Position numbers and translations under genes: made by a program. This document shows, piece by piece, positions 43,960 to 54,816 of a stretch of DNA of 64,000 bases. The notes under the pieces are model-generated. The model saw nothing but the letters and a program-made list of their open reading frames with translations. It made no database searches and was not told where the DNA came from. The stretch is taken from positions 5,208,001-5,272,000 of the forward strand of contig OY751485.1 of the NCBI GenBank assembly GCA_963565915.1, written 5' to 3'. The DNA is from Entoloma clypeatum (Eukaryota > Basidiomycota > Agaricomycetes > Agaricales > Entolomataceae). How positions within the stretch are numbered: the first letter of the stretch is position 1; every line of letters begins with the position of its first letter.

Positions 43960-45234
43960 ATGATTCCGCGCTTCGGAGCAGCTTCTTCCGCGTCCGACTC
44001 CGATACATCTCACACCCCTTCCAGTTCTTCTAACTACCTCTCCGTAACTGGTGATTCTGCTCCGCGCATAGTAATGGACGACCCCAATCGCCTTGAACAG
44101 CTCGAGCACGAGTTCCAGGAACAACGTCAAACTCTCGCTGATATCTCAACTCAACTTGACCAACTCCTCCTTGCCTTCAACGCAATTCCTGCCCCAGCTC
44201 CGCCACCTATCCCACCTGCTCCCGCACCCGCTATTATACCCACTCCGATCGCTCCGGCCAATCCGGGCGTGCGTCGAGCAAAACCTGCCAATCCGTCGGA
44301 CTTCGATGGACTGCGCGCAAATGGCTGGACCTTTCTAAACTCCTGTGAATTGTTTATGGGGCTGGCTCCAGAACAGTTCGCAGATGACCACGCTAAAATT
44401 TATTGGGCTTTATCTTTCATGAAGAGTGGACGTGCAGCACGCTTTGCGGATCGCATTATCCGACAGGAGCGGAGGATTGGTGCTCCGCCTTATCGGACTT
44501 GGGTGGACTTCCGTGCAGTCTTTACAGCGGAGTTCACTCCGAAGAATGAGGAACAGGACGCGAGACTGATCCTCGAAGGAGAATCCTATTATCAAGGTCA
44601 ACGGGATGTCGAGACCTATATTGATGAGTTCAAAGACTACATTGACAAAGCGGGCTACCAGGAGGATACCAACATCATACTCAAATTCCGCCATGGTCTC
44701 CGTTCCGACATTCAGAACGAGATTGCCACCCTGACCCACGGACGACCTGCGGATGACAACCCCGATGAGTGGTACTCTGCAGCACGAGTCAATGACGACA
44801 ATAGGATTGCCAACAAAGCCTTCAAAGCCACTGCTCCGACCCGTACCTCCGCCTTCCGCAATGTTGTCGGACCAAGAGTACCTGGCACCTCAGTATTCCC
44901 TCGCCCCTACATTCCATTCACTCCACACACAGCTCCGCTCGCATCCGCATCCGCTCCGTCTCCGCCAACAAGGGACCCCAATGCAATGGACATTGATACT
45001 TCACGTGTCAAAGGCAAGAATGCCAATGCATGCTTCAGATGTAACAAAACGGGTCACTTTAGTCATGAATGCCCCCTTCGCTTCGACGTTCGCTTCATGA
45101 CAACGGAGGAGCAGGACGAGTTTGTTATGGAACAACTCGTGGTCAAGGACGCAGCGGAAGGCAACTCCGTTCCGCCCACGGAGTCTGCGGAGTCGGAGGG
45201 AGGACAGGAGGATTTTCCTCCCCACAGCGAGTGA
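43960..45234 (+). CDS. Gypsy A Gag, intact
   Basis: ATG 43960 to TGA 45232-45234, 424 residues. An N-terminal coiled-coil-like stretch (MDDPNRLEQLEHEFQEQRQT) and a proline-rich linker come first. The Gag/capsid region has GWTFLNSCELFMG and AEFTPKNEEQDARLILEGES. A single CCHC knuckle CFRCNKTGHFSHEC is followed by an acidic tail. It forms particles and binds genomic RNA. Pol lies in the -1 phase and overlaps the last part, so a -1 frameshift before 45234 is expected; no textbook slippery heptamer is evident at 45205-45230. Copy C lost this ATG (ATG to ACG). Confidence 0.9.
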   Translation: MIPRFGAASSASDSDTSHTPSSSSNYLSVTGDSAPRIVMDDPNRLEQLEHEFQEQRQTLADISTQLDQLLLAFNAIPAPAPPPIPPAPAPAIIPTPIAPANPGVRRAKPANPSDFDGLRANGWTFLNSCELFMGLAPEQFADDHAKIYWALSFMKSGRAARFADRIIRQERRIGAPPYRTWVDFRAVFTAEFTPKNEEQDARLILEGESYYQGQRDVETYIDEFKDYIDKAGYQEDTNIILKFRHGLRSDIQNEIATLTHGRPADDNPDEWYSAARVNDDNRIANKAFKATAPTRTSAFRNVVGPRVPGTSVFPRPYIPFTPHTAPLASASAPSPPTRDPNAMDIDTSRVKGKNANACFRCNKTGHFSHECPLRFDVRFMTTEEQDEFVMEQLVVKDAAEGNSVPPTESAESEGGQEDFPPHSE

Positions 45235-48200
45235 ACAGTGCGCCCTTGTTGTCTGCTAAAAATCATTATGCTGCCTTATTTATGGAACAATATGATCCTA
45301 TACCCTCCATCTCTAAGCCTGCAAACGATGCCATAGTCGCACCCAACTCCGCAAATCCCATCCGCCTTCGCCTCTCTAAATGGGAGTGTCGGCTTCCAAA
45401 ACAATATGTCCTCGCCTCCGCTCACTCCAACAATTCTATTGAACTAGACATAGTTCTTGAAACTACCGACACCAAAGACACACTATCACAAAAGGCCTTA
45501 CTCAACAGCAGGGCAACAGGGTCATTTATTGAACGCACTCTGGTCGAGAAACATCGACTCTCTACTCGAAAACTACAACGCGCAATTCCGCTATACAATA
45601 TCAACGGAACTCCAAACGAGGCCGGAGCAATAACGGAGGTGTTGGATGTAGTGCTCTGCTACCGGGATCACTCGGAACGGACCCAGCTTGCAGTCACAAG
45701 TTTGGGAAAACAAGAAATCGTGTTAGGCTTCACTTGGCTCAAGGAACACAACCCCGAGGTAGATTGGACATCAGGGGAAGTGAAGATGAGCCGGTGTCCT
45801 GCACGATGTCGGACATGCCACCAGGAGGCAGCCCAAGAGCGGAAGGAGTGGAAGTTTGAACAAGTCCGCATCCGAGCCTGTCGGATGGGTTCCGCTCCGA
45901 CGTCCGGTCTAGAGGAGGAGGCTCCACGTGGCCCATGGGTGGAGGATGTCACAGAAGGAGAGGAAGCGGAGGAGTTAGCGGATAACGAGGAGGAAGAGGA
46001 TGAGTTTGAGAAGGGAGACCGCCTTTTTGTCGGAACAGTACCCGCGGAGGCGGAGTTCATCCGTGCTTCATCCAATATCTCGCAACGTCTATCGGAGGCC
46101 TTCCTCAGTAACCAAAAACCTAAATCTTTCCGCGACTCTGTACCAGACCACTTGTTTGACTTTGAAGACGTATTCTCAAAGACCTCTTTCGACACCTTAC
46201 CAGAAGAGCGGACTTGGGACCACGCCATTGAACTTGTTCCGGACGCCTCTCCGGTGGGTTGTAAGGTATATCCACTTGCTCCGAATGAACAGAAGGAACT
46301 CAACGCGCCTCCGGAGGAAAACCTTGCAACTGGTCGAATCCGCCCTTCCAAGTCTCCGATGGCATCTCCGGTATTTTACATCAAGAAGAAGGATGGCTCC
46401 CTTCGTCTTGTACAAGACTACCGGTCACTCAATTCCAAAACTATCAAAAACAAGTATCCGCTTCCGCTCATATCCGAACTGATCAATAAACTTCAACGCG
46501 CTCAATACTTCACCAAGCTCGACATCCGCTGGGGCTACAACAATGTGTGGATAAAACCCGGAGACGAGTGGAAGGCTGCTTTTTGGACCAATCGCGGACT
46601 CTATGAACCATTGGTGATGTTCTTCGGCCTCACTAATAGTCCATCCACATTCCAGACTATGATGAACGAAATCTTTCAGGACCTTATCACTGAAGGTGTA
46701 GTCTGTGTTTACCTCGACGACATACTCATCTTCACGGAGACCCTTGCGGAGCATCGGAGAGTCACACGGATCGTACTGGAACGACTTCACAAACACAAAC
46801 TCTATCTAAAACCAGAGAAATGCGAGTTTGAACAAACGCGCATTGAATACCTAGGCCTTATTATTGAACAAGGACACGTAGAGATGGATCCGGTGAAGGT
46901 AGCGGGGGTCGCGGAGTGGCCTGCTCCGACAAACGTCCGAGAAGTACAGTCCTTTCTAGGATTCACTAACTTCTATCGCCGTTTTATTGAAGGGTTTTCG
47001 GACATCGCGCGCCCTCTTTTCGAGCTCACGAAGAAAGGGCACCTCTGGTCTTGGAAGGAGGGAGAAGTGTCCGCATTTGCGGAGTTGAAGCGGAGGATTA
47101 CATCCGCTCCGATCCTGGTCTTAGCTGATCATGGAAAGAAGTGGCGGATAGAAGCAGATAGCTCGGACTTTGCAACCGGAGCAGTACTGTCCCAACCAAC
47201 AGAGGATGGTAAGTGGCACCCTGTCGCATTCTATTCCAAAAGCCTTAGTCCGGTGGAACGCAACTACGAGATCTACGACAAGGAGATGTTGGCAGTGGTC
47301 CGCGCATTGGAGGAGTGGAGGCACTTCCTTGAAGGAGCGGAGAAGACAGTGGAGATTTGGACGGACCACAAAAATCTTGAGTATTTCATGACAGCTCAAA
47401 AACTAAATCAACGACAGGCTAGATGGTCCTTATACCTCGCTCGTTTTGATTTCAAAATGCACCATCGACCTGGCAAGTCAATGGGCAAGTCCGACGCTTT
47501 GTCCCGACGAGCGGACCACGGAGACGGATCGCGGGACAACGAAAACATCATCCTTCTGCGACCAGAATTGTTTGCAGTGCAAGCAATGCGGGGGGTAACT
47601 GTTCAAGGGGAAGAACGCGACGTCCTCCGCCAGGTCCGACAGGGAATCCGAGAGGGGTTACTGGAAGATAATGTGGCGGAGGTTGTCAAATCCCTTCCGA
47701 CCGTCGGAGCGGGATCCATCCGTAGTGCGGAGTGGAGGCAAGCGGAAGGTTTGCTCTACTTCAGGGATCGTATCTATGTTCCTAACAATCCCCAACTGCG
47801 TCATCGGATCCTCACACAACACCATGACACTCCGGTGGCCGGACATCCTGGACGGTGGAAAACCTTGGAACTGGTGTCGCGCAATTACTGGTGGCCGCAC
47901 ATGTCTCGTTTAATAGGTCAATATTGCAAGACATGCGACCCTTGCCTCCGCACCAAGGTCCGACGCACTCCGCCCTCCGGAGAGCTCAATCCGCTACCGG
48001 TCCCCACGGAGCGATGGCAAGTAACTAGTGTTGACTTCATTACTGAACTACCAGAAGCCCATGGCTACGACGCTATCATGGTCGTAGTGGACTCAGTAGG
48101 GAAGCGGGGACACTTCATCCCGATGCACTCCGACATCTCCACACTCGGGACTGCACGCTCCTATGTTCAAAATGTCTGGAAACTCCACGGACTACCGGAG

Positions 48201-48836
48201 GCCATTGTCTCCGACCGAGGACCACAGTTTGTTGCCAAGTTCACGCGCGAACTATACAGGCTGCTTAACATTAAGGTTGCTGCCTCAACAGCCTACCATC
48301 CGCAGTCGGATGGACAGACAGAGTGGGTCAATCAAGGATTGGAATAATACCTTCGCCTATTCGTCAATGAACATCAAGACGATTGGGACGAATGGCTTCC
48401 GATGGCTGAATTTGCATACAACAACCATGTTCACGCATCGACATGTCAAACTCCATTCTACATTGACACCGGCCGCCATCCGCGCATGGGATTCGAACCT
48501 TGCGAGAAGGGGACGGAGATTGAGGTGGTAGCGGATTTCAGCCAGCAGATGAAGTCCGGTCTAGAGGAGGCTCGCGCAGCACTGACAAAGGCAAAAGACG
48601 ACATGGCACGATACTACAACCAGCATCGGAGCACCACTCCAACATTCCGCCCAGGGGACAAGGTCTTTTTAGACTCATCAGACCTCAAAACCACCCGACC
48701 CACAAAAAAACTTGCACATCAATATGTAGGCCCTTTCCCAGTGGTCCGACCTGTCGGAACACATGCCTACGAACTTTGCCTTCCCCTTCCATGTCCCGCG
48801 TTCACCCAGTATTCCATGTCGTCAGACTTTCACTAG
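45069..48836 (+). pseudogene. Gypsy A Pol: mutated protease site, integrase stop
   Basis: The frame is open from 45069 (coding proper from about 45235) to TAA 48345-48347, and continues in phase to 48836. Protease: ALLNSRATGSFIE, i.e. N-S-R where aspartic proteases need D-S-G. RT: KKDGSLRLVQDYRSLN, FTKLDIRWGYNNVWI, VYLDDILIF. RNase [29 protein letters not shown]. Integrase: zinc module YWWPHMSRLIGQYCKTCDPC, then DFITELPEAHGYDAIMVVV, VSDRGPQFVAKF and AYHPQSDGQTEWVNQGLE, followed by TAA instead of Q (CAA to TAA). The rest (LFVNEHQDDWDEWLPMAEFA..., FRPGDKVFLDSSDLKTTRPT) ends out of frame at 48836. Copy C carries the same NSR and TAA. Confidence 0.9.
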
Positions 48837-49089
48837 TTCCCAACGACCCTTTCCAATGCCAAGTCCGCTCTCCTCTGCCTCCAACGGTAGTCGGAGAAGA
48901 ATTGGAGTACGATGTGGAAAACCTCTTGGACAGCTGACTGCATTGAGGCAAGCTTCAATTCTTGGTCAAATGGAAGGGATATGGCTATGAAGAGAATTCC
49001 TGGAGTAGTCCGTGACTTCTACCAACGTCATCCGGGAGCTCCGCGGCGGATCGCCGCCGCGATATTCGACTCCCTTGAAGGGGGGGTGA
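48780..49089 (+). pseudogene. Gypsy A chromodomain tail and polypurine tract
   Basis: After a frame change near 48780 the tail reads SRVHPVFHVV, then EELEYDVENLLDS-stop-LH-stop-GKLQFLVKWKGYGYEENSW, a chromodomain whose two TGA (48935-48937, 48944-48946) stand where arginine is expected. A polypurine tract (GAAGGGGGGGTGA, about 49077-49089) abuts the 3' LTR. Copy C shows the same stops. Confidence 0.8.
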
Positions 49090-49523
49090 TGTAAGGGCAA
49101 CCACTTTCACTTTTCACTTTTCCTTTACTTTCCTCCTTTCCTTTCTATTCCACCATCTCCGACGTCCTCCGATTGTATCCGCTGTCTCCGACATCTTATC
49201 CGCCTCTCCGCATCCGACGACTCCGCCCCCATCCGCTACTCCGCACGTCGGATCGCAGGTACTATCATTCATCTTGTTTCCATTCATCCTTCATCGCTAC
49301 TCCCGATCATTGCTCATCATTCATGCGTCTCGTTTTATCTCTTATTTCATATCTCATTTTACTATTTATCGCAGCTAGCTTGCAGGGGAATCCTTAGAAC
49401 TTTCTCTTCGGATCTCCCTTGCAAGGTATGTGTTGTATTACTTATTAGACTGCTCAATCTAAACTTCGGATCTCCCTTGCAAGTATCTGAGTTTGAGTCT
49501 TGGATTGTAAGGTCGCCCTTACA
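49090..49523 (+). repeat. Gypsy A 3' LTR
   Basis: 434 bp, near-identical to the 5' LTR. Confidence 0.93.
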
Positions 49524-49738
49524 GCTATGTACAGTGAGTAAGCTGACTGCGGAAAGCAAGTCAGCACGGGAGCGAAGTATACTAAAGGGGATGACAAAGT
49601 AATGTAATGAGTCAGACTGGGAATCGAAGGTTGCGAAAGTAGACATTAGACATAGTAAGTTCGTAAGAGGGCGCCGAGTCGGGCTGATAAGTAAAAGATA
49701 TGACGTGGTCCTCATACCGTAGAGTCCGTAACAAGGTA

Positions 49739-51011
49739 CATGGTACCTTCTATGTCAAATGGGGACGGCGCATGAGGCATTGTCCGTCGTTAATTAACGA
49801 CTCTCGTTCGGGGGGTGACTGTCATCCCCCTAGGTCCTATCTCCTGACTCATAAGTCAGTTCCTCTATGACAAGGTGCAGGGAATGTTAGGTTCCCTGTG
49901 GCAACTAGATGGTCATCTGATTGTTGAGGTATCAACGCAACGCGATGCAGGTTCCTTTGTACCTGCTTGGTATTTGTCGAGTATGTTGGGATACCTTGTA
50001 CCCAATTAGAGTACATGGACGGTGCCATCGGTGCCATCAATTCAATCACAATTTCTTCAACTAGAATGACATCTTGTGTTGTTTGCGAGATCAGTGGGAG
50101 ATGCTGGGGCAATTGCTACCCCATTTCCTCCCCTTCTTGCTTCATTCCTACTCTTGAAGCACATCTCGAGGGTCCCGAGTTGGCCCTCTTTTTGCCAGTT
50201 GGGGACAATCATTTTCCCCTGTCATGTTTCGCAACTTTTTCTTTTCCAAACGACGTGTTGTCGTTTTGGAAACTGGATGATATTACATCTCCAGTTTTGT
50301 TGGGAAGACCTTTTGAATTCCCCAGGTCTGTTTTCTGGACGACATTCATTGTCATCCAATGTTCTTTTCTCTTGTACTGACTTTGTGTCACTCATCCTCT
50401 GGGGATAATTTATCCCCCGTCATTTGCAACGACCTTTTCTATTCTTCCAGATGATGGTATATGTGTATGCCATCTTTATATTGGGGCTTATATTCCCCAA
50501 GTCGTGGTCCACAACTTTTCATTAAACAAACAACATATGTTCATTTTTTTTATTGGCGAGACTTTTGCCAAGTATATTATCTTTGGCAAGCTTAGCTCGC
50601 CATGTTGTTTGTTCATTTCTGGGGTTCGCAAGAATCCCCATGTTCACATGAACCTATCATAAACGACATGTTGTCGTTTCTATCTTTCTTCGGCATGAAC
50701 ATCTTTTGTGCCTTTTGTACAATGGTATCTTGGTATGCCATCTATATACATGTTGTATGGGGACATATAATCCCCATGTCGCGGTTCGTGACTCTTAGTT
50801 CAATGAACTATAGGCATTTTTGTTGGCAAGATCTTTTGCCACCTATACTTTCTTTGGCGAGCTTAGCTTGCCATATTGTCAGTTCATTTTTGGGGTTCAC
50901 GTTGATCCCCATGTCGTTCACATGAATGACAACTATACCAGTCTTTGTTACTGGTACTATATGAGACAACAACCCATTGTTATCATCAACTTCATTTTCT
51001 TAAATGACATA
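49739..51011. other. Micro-hairpin array, segment 2 of element G interior
   Basis: Examples: GTCGTTAATTAACGAC near 49786-49801; CTGACT-CATA-AGTCAG near 49844-49859; arms CAGGGAA/TTCCCTG near 49878-49898; GGGGATA-ATT-TATCCCC at 50401-50417; TTGGGG/CCCCAA near 50480-50500; GTTCA-CA-TGAAC near 50643-50654; AAACGAC-ATGTT-GTCGTTT at 50661-50679; TAGTTCA-A-TGAACTA near 50798-50812; TGGCAA-GATCTT-TTGCCA near 50824-50841; TACCAGT/ACTGGTA near 50936-50956. One occurs roughly every 30-45 bases. No gene recognised. Confidence 0.82.
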
Positions 51012-52633
51012 CAGTGACTCAAATAATTGTCTGGATGTTTGAGCCATTTTGATTGTTTGCTCAATAGCTCCAGGGCCAAGGCACACAAGACCAAAGTGTT
51101 GGTGTATGACAGATGGAGCTCTATTGTGGCTATAGAAATATTTAACAATTATGTAATTCCAATAAGTTCTCACAGAGATATATACAATCCAATCTGGTAA
51201 CTCATCCGGACAATTATTTGAGTGGGTATCAGAAATACAGAAACTGGTCATTTTAGTACTTGGTATGGCCCCCCTTTGTCTTGATTACTGCTTCCACTCT
51301 TCTAGGCATACTTTCTATCAATCTCTGACACACCTCTGGCTCTATTTTGTCCCACACCTCTGCTACCCTGTCCCAAATCTCCCAAACTCCCTTGGCCTGT
51401 GTTCGAAACTTGCAAAGCTCTACTTTGATGTGTTGCCAAAGGTGTTCAATAGGATTTAGATCTGGAGATTGTGGAGGCCAGTCCAGAAGAGTGATATCAT
51501 TGTTCTCCATCCAGATTCTGGCCTTGTTGGAGGTGTGCTTGGGGTCATTGTCCTGCTGGAATATGAGATCCTCTGCAGGAATCTCACATTCCTCCATGGT
51601 GGGCAATAAGTGGTTGTCCAGAATGTTCACATACTGGTCAGCATTCATCCTCCCCTCAACTTCTGCCAGTTGTCCCACACCATTCCAACTCATACACCAC
51701 CCCCATACCATGATGTTTCCACCACCAAACTTGACTGTTCCCTGGATCTCCCTCTCAATCAGCCCCTCTCCCACCTGTTTCCACACCCACTGCTTCCCAT
51801 CTGACCCCAGCCTGTTGATTTTTGTTTCATCTGACCAAACTACCCTCTTCCAGTCCTCCACAGTCCAGTCCTTGTGCTTTAAAGCAAAATCCAAATGCTT
51901 CTTCCTATGCCTTGTGGTAAGCAAGGGCTTTTTCTTCTTTGTTACAGCTTTGAATGAGTGTTTCTTGAGAACATTCCTCACTGTCTGTGAGCTGACTGGA
52001 TTGGAGATGATGGTGTTGATGTGTTTTGTTGCCTGAACAGTATTGGCAGGCTTTCCAGTGATAATTTGTGTAACGATAGAGCGCTGAGCATGGGCAGAAA
52101 GCTTTGAAGGCCAACCAGCAGAAGGAATTTGTCAAGTAGGAAGGAGATTCTGAAGGATATCAGATACTGTAGACTTGCCAACACCAACTTTGGAGGCAAT
52201 ATGTCAAATGGAATGATGGGTGGAGGCTAGAGAAATGATGTTTTCCTTCTGGGCAGAGGAGATGAGGTGCATGATGAATTGTGGAATGCTGAGAATATTA
52301 GCTCTGGTTATATAGCTTGAAATCAGGCACTACCTATGATAGCATCACTATAGTAACCATCTGCCAAGAGTTTGATGTCATAGGAACCATCTGGCATCAG
52401 ATTCTGATATTTCTGATTGTCACCCAAATAATTTTCTGGATGAGTTACCAGATTGAATTGTATATATCTCCATGGAAACTTATTAGAATTACATAATTGT
52501 TATATATTTCTATATCTACGATGTAGCTCCATCTGTCATACACCAACTCTTTGGTCTTGTGTGTCTTGCCCCTAGAGCTATTGAGCAAACAATCAAAATG
52601 GCTCAAACATCCAGACAATTATTTGAGTCACTG
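51012..52633 (-). mobile_element. Tc1/mariner element, complete, long TIRs
   Basis: It is 1,622 bp, flanked by TA (51010-51011 and 52634-52635). The ends CAGTGACTCAAATAATTGTC and its complement at 52614-52633 continue as inverted repeats of ~230 bp. Each end also has an inner, inverted copy of the outer motif (GACAATTATTTGAGT near 51208; ACCCAAATAATTTTCTGG near 52424), the IR/DR type of arrangement of some Tc1 elements. One transposase gene inside. Inserted in element G. Confidence 0.92.
51253..52272 (-). pseudogene. Tc1/mariner DD34E transposase with two TGA stops
   Basis: ATG 52272 to stop 51253-51255, 339 residues in one frame, the usual length for Tc1. The N-terminal HTH (HLISSAQKENIISLAST...) contains TGA at 52204-52206 and 52132-52134, both where R is expected (CGA to TGA). 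From 51981 to the end the frame is intact. The catalytic triad is visible: [17 protein letters not shown] and DLNPIEHLW, with 34 residues between the second D and the [14 protein letters not shown] is a Tc1 hallmark. It cuts and pastes at TA. The two early stops remove DNA binding, so it is inactive as it stands. Confidence 0.92.
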
Positions 52634-52635
52634 TA

Positions 52636-54310
52636 TTGTCATTTTTGTATCATAAATGACACATTGTCGTTTCTACTTTACTTTCGACGGTGTTGGTTCT
52701 TTGACTTCACACCGTCCTTTCTATTTTATTGCCAGAAGATACATGGTGCCTTCCTCATGTATTGTAGATGGCGCTATCGCCATCTATAGTCTCTTTGTGA
52801 CTATTTCATAGTACAGCCTTTAAGACTATAAGTTGGGAAGGGAAAAATCTCGTGTTGTGGGATTATGTGGTATGATATAGGTGTCGTTGTCACCTATTCA
52901 TCGGGGGAGGTGTCCCCTCCTCTGCCCCCTTCCAAAATGTTCCACGGGTTTCTTGGAATCCCTGCTTTCCCCCCTTCTTGCCTTGTTCACAATGAAACAA
53001 ATTATTGGGGGGAGGTTGAGTTTTTGAGACACTACAATTGTCTCGGAGGACAATTTCTATCCTCCACAGAATGTGGAAATGACAGACTCAGTGTCTGTCT
53101 ATTCTGTCAGATGGGTCTCTATGAGTCACCATCCATTATGAATTATATGGAGAACACTTGTGGTCCTCCCTCATCTCCTTCGGCAGGACTTTTTGGTGCC
53201 CTGCATGTCGCCAACTATATACTTGGCAAAACTCGACCTCTCGAGGCAACATAGTCACCTCAGGTTTTACGGAGAACACTTTTGTTCTTCCTTTTGTCAT
53301 TTCACAGCGACCACTTTTAGTGGGCTGCCTGTCACCAACTTTATGTTCGGTGCGATCTGATTCCAATGTGGTGTCTGTCACCACAGCTTTCAACAAACCA
53401 TTGCAGACAACAATAACCTTGTCGTCCACTCTCGTGACCTCAGCAACATCTGTTGCTACAGTTTTGGATCTATTGCCATAACTTTAGTTTCTCCATGGAC
53501 GATCTTTATATCATCCATTTTGTCACTTGCAACAACAATTGTTGTTGCTGTAGCTGCTACTGTAGCTGCTGGTTCTCGACTTTTGCAGATGGCATCCTTG
53601 TCATCTATTGTTGATTTATTGCAGATGACAACTTTGTCGTCTTCCTTTGCAACTTCAGCGACATTTGTCGCTGCTATCTCAGCACTTTGTGCTGTAATTA
53701 TATTATTTCCATGGACAACTTTCATGCCATCCACTTTGTCATTTGGGACAACTATATTTGTTGCCGCGGGCTGCCAGATCCTCTCTATTGCAGATGACAT
53801 CTTGTGTACTAAAGCTGCCAGATCCTCTCTATTGCAGATGACATCTGTGTCATCTATTTTCTGACCTTTAGCCGCAGAGTTTCTGCTCTCTTGGACAACA
53901 TTCCTTTCATCCTGTTTCTTGTGCTTTTGATGTTCTGACTTGCAGAGATCTTGTTTTTCAGGTGTGACTATTTGAAGCATCAAACGAACTTCACAAGTTT
54001 GTTCTCCAGTGGTCATGGCTTGACCACTCTGCTTCATTATGAAGCAAACAATCTTGTCATTACACTTAGAGCACAATTTTGTGCTCTCATCATCAGTCGA
54101 CACATGTTGTCGACTTTCGCTACTCTTGCAATGTTGATGGCGGCATTTTCATCGCCGTCTCTTCTTCTCTACTGTGACAGAGTCTTCTGTACTTTGTCTC
54201 TCTTTCTCATCGTCTCTTTGATGGTGAATATTTTACCGTCGATTATCATTATCACCTGGGTTATGTTGACCCAGATGTTCGCATTTATTTCGATGATCTT
54301 GTTGTTGTTG
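52636..54310. other. Micro-hairpin array, segment 3 of element G interior
   Basis: Examples: AGATGGCG-CTAT-CGCCATCT at 52766-52785; ATAGGTG/CACCTAT near 52876-52897; GACAGAC-TCAGT-GTCTGTC at 53081-53099; AGCAAC-ATCT-GTTGCT near 53441-53456; the 20-bp palindrome GCAACAACAATTGTTGTTGC at 53529-53548; CAGCGACA-TT-TGTCGCTG at 53656-53673; GATGACA-TCTG-TGTCATC near 53837-53854; AGAGCACAA-TT-TTGTGCTCT at 54068-54087; GTCGACA-CATGT-TGTCGAC at 54096-54114. On the minus strand 53456-54103 is open for 215 codons with a recurring D-D-K-x-x-I-C unit. That may be a relic gene or a by-product of the hairpins. Confidence 0.82.
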
Positions 54311-54808
54311 ATAGTGTTTTGAAGTCCAGTCTCAAAGACCTAGAACTGAACCAGAACCAGACTGGTAAAGACTGGTGAAAGACTGGACTGCAGTCTCAAG
54401 TTTCAGAATTTTGAGGATTGACCAGTCTCAGGTTCTTCAAATTTTGGAAAAAAAGAAGACTGGTTTAACACCAGTCTTGATTTTAGACTCAAAAAATGTA
54501 AACTGGTCATAGGTTCACACAGGTTCTTATAGGTTCACATAGATTTGTTCATCAAAGCTTCTATAAAATGTTTTGAAATGTGTCATAAATGATATTTTGA
54601 AACAGTTTTAATGAATTGGAAGATACCAGTTTAAACCAGTTCGAACTAGTCCTGGTTTACTTGTTTGAGAAAGGAAAGACTGGTCCACCAGTCTTTGACC
54701 AGTCCAGTTCTAATTTCAGTTTTTTGACGAAACCACTCAACCAGTCTTGGTTCTAGGTCCTTAATTTTTTGGGCAAAAAACCGGACTGGACTGGACTTTC
54801 AAACACTA
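54311..54808. mobile_element. hAT-type MITE, copy 2, intact
   Basis: It is 498 bp, TAGTGTTTTGAAGTCCAGTC...GACTGGACTTTCAAACACTA, flanked by GTTGTTGA (54303-54310) and GTCGTTGA (54809-54816), 7 of 8 matching. It is highly similar to the split copy at 2714-9002 and defines where the copia element entered that copy. No coding sequence. Interior crowded with ACCAGT/ACTGGT motifs. Confidence 0.92.
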
Positions 54809-54816
54809 GTCGTTGA

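Larger units (their letters stand above)
43479..49523 (+). mobile_element. Ty3/gypsy chromovirus A, full length
   Basis: It is 6,045 bp with two 434-bp LTRs (43479-43912, 49090-49523; TGTAAGGGC...GCCCTTACA), flanked by the duplication GCTAT (43474-43478 and 49524-49528). The LTRs are nearly identical, so this is the youngest visible insertion of the nest. Gag is intact, but Pol has a mutated protease site, an integrase stop and a broken chromodomain, all shared with copy C. Confidence 0.95.
37690..49733 (-). mobile_element. Ty3/gypsy chromovirus B, containing gypsy A
   Basis: It is flanked by the duplication AGGTA (37685-37689 and 49734-49738) inside G. The 3' LTR is 37690-38090. The outer 5' LTR is 43308-43478 plus 49529-49733, split by gypsy A and lacking ~25 bases at its inner start. 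A second, diverged 388-bp LTR (42920-43307) lies in tandem just inside it and borders the primer-binding site. Gag, Pol and extra ORFs match gypsy D. Most of the integrase core and the chromodomain are deleted. It is read on the minus strand. Confidence 0.88.

Noticed and set aside
53456..54103. 215-codon minus-strand frame as a confident gene
   Set aside because: It lies wholly within the hairpin array and its repeated units follow the hairpin words; no domain and no conservation data.
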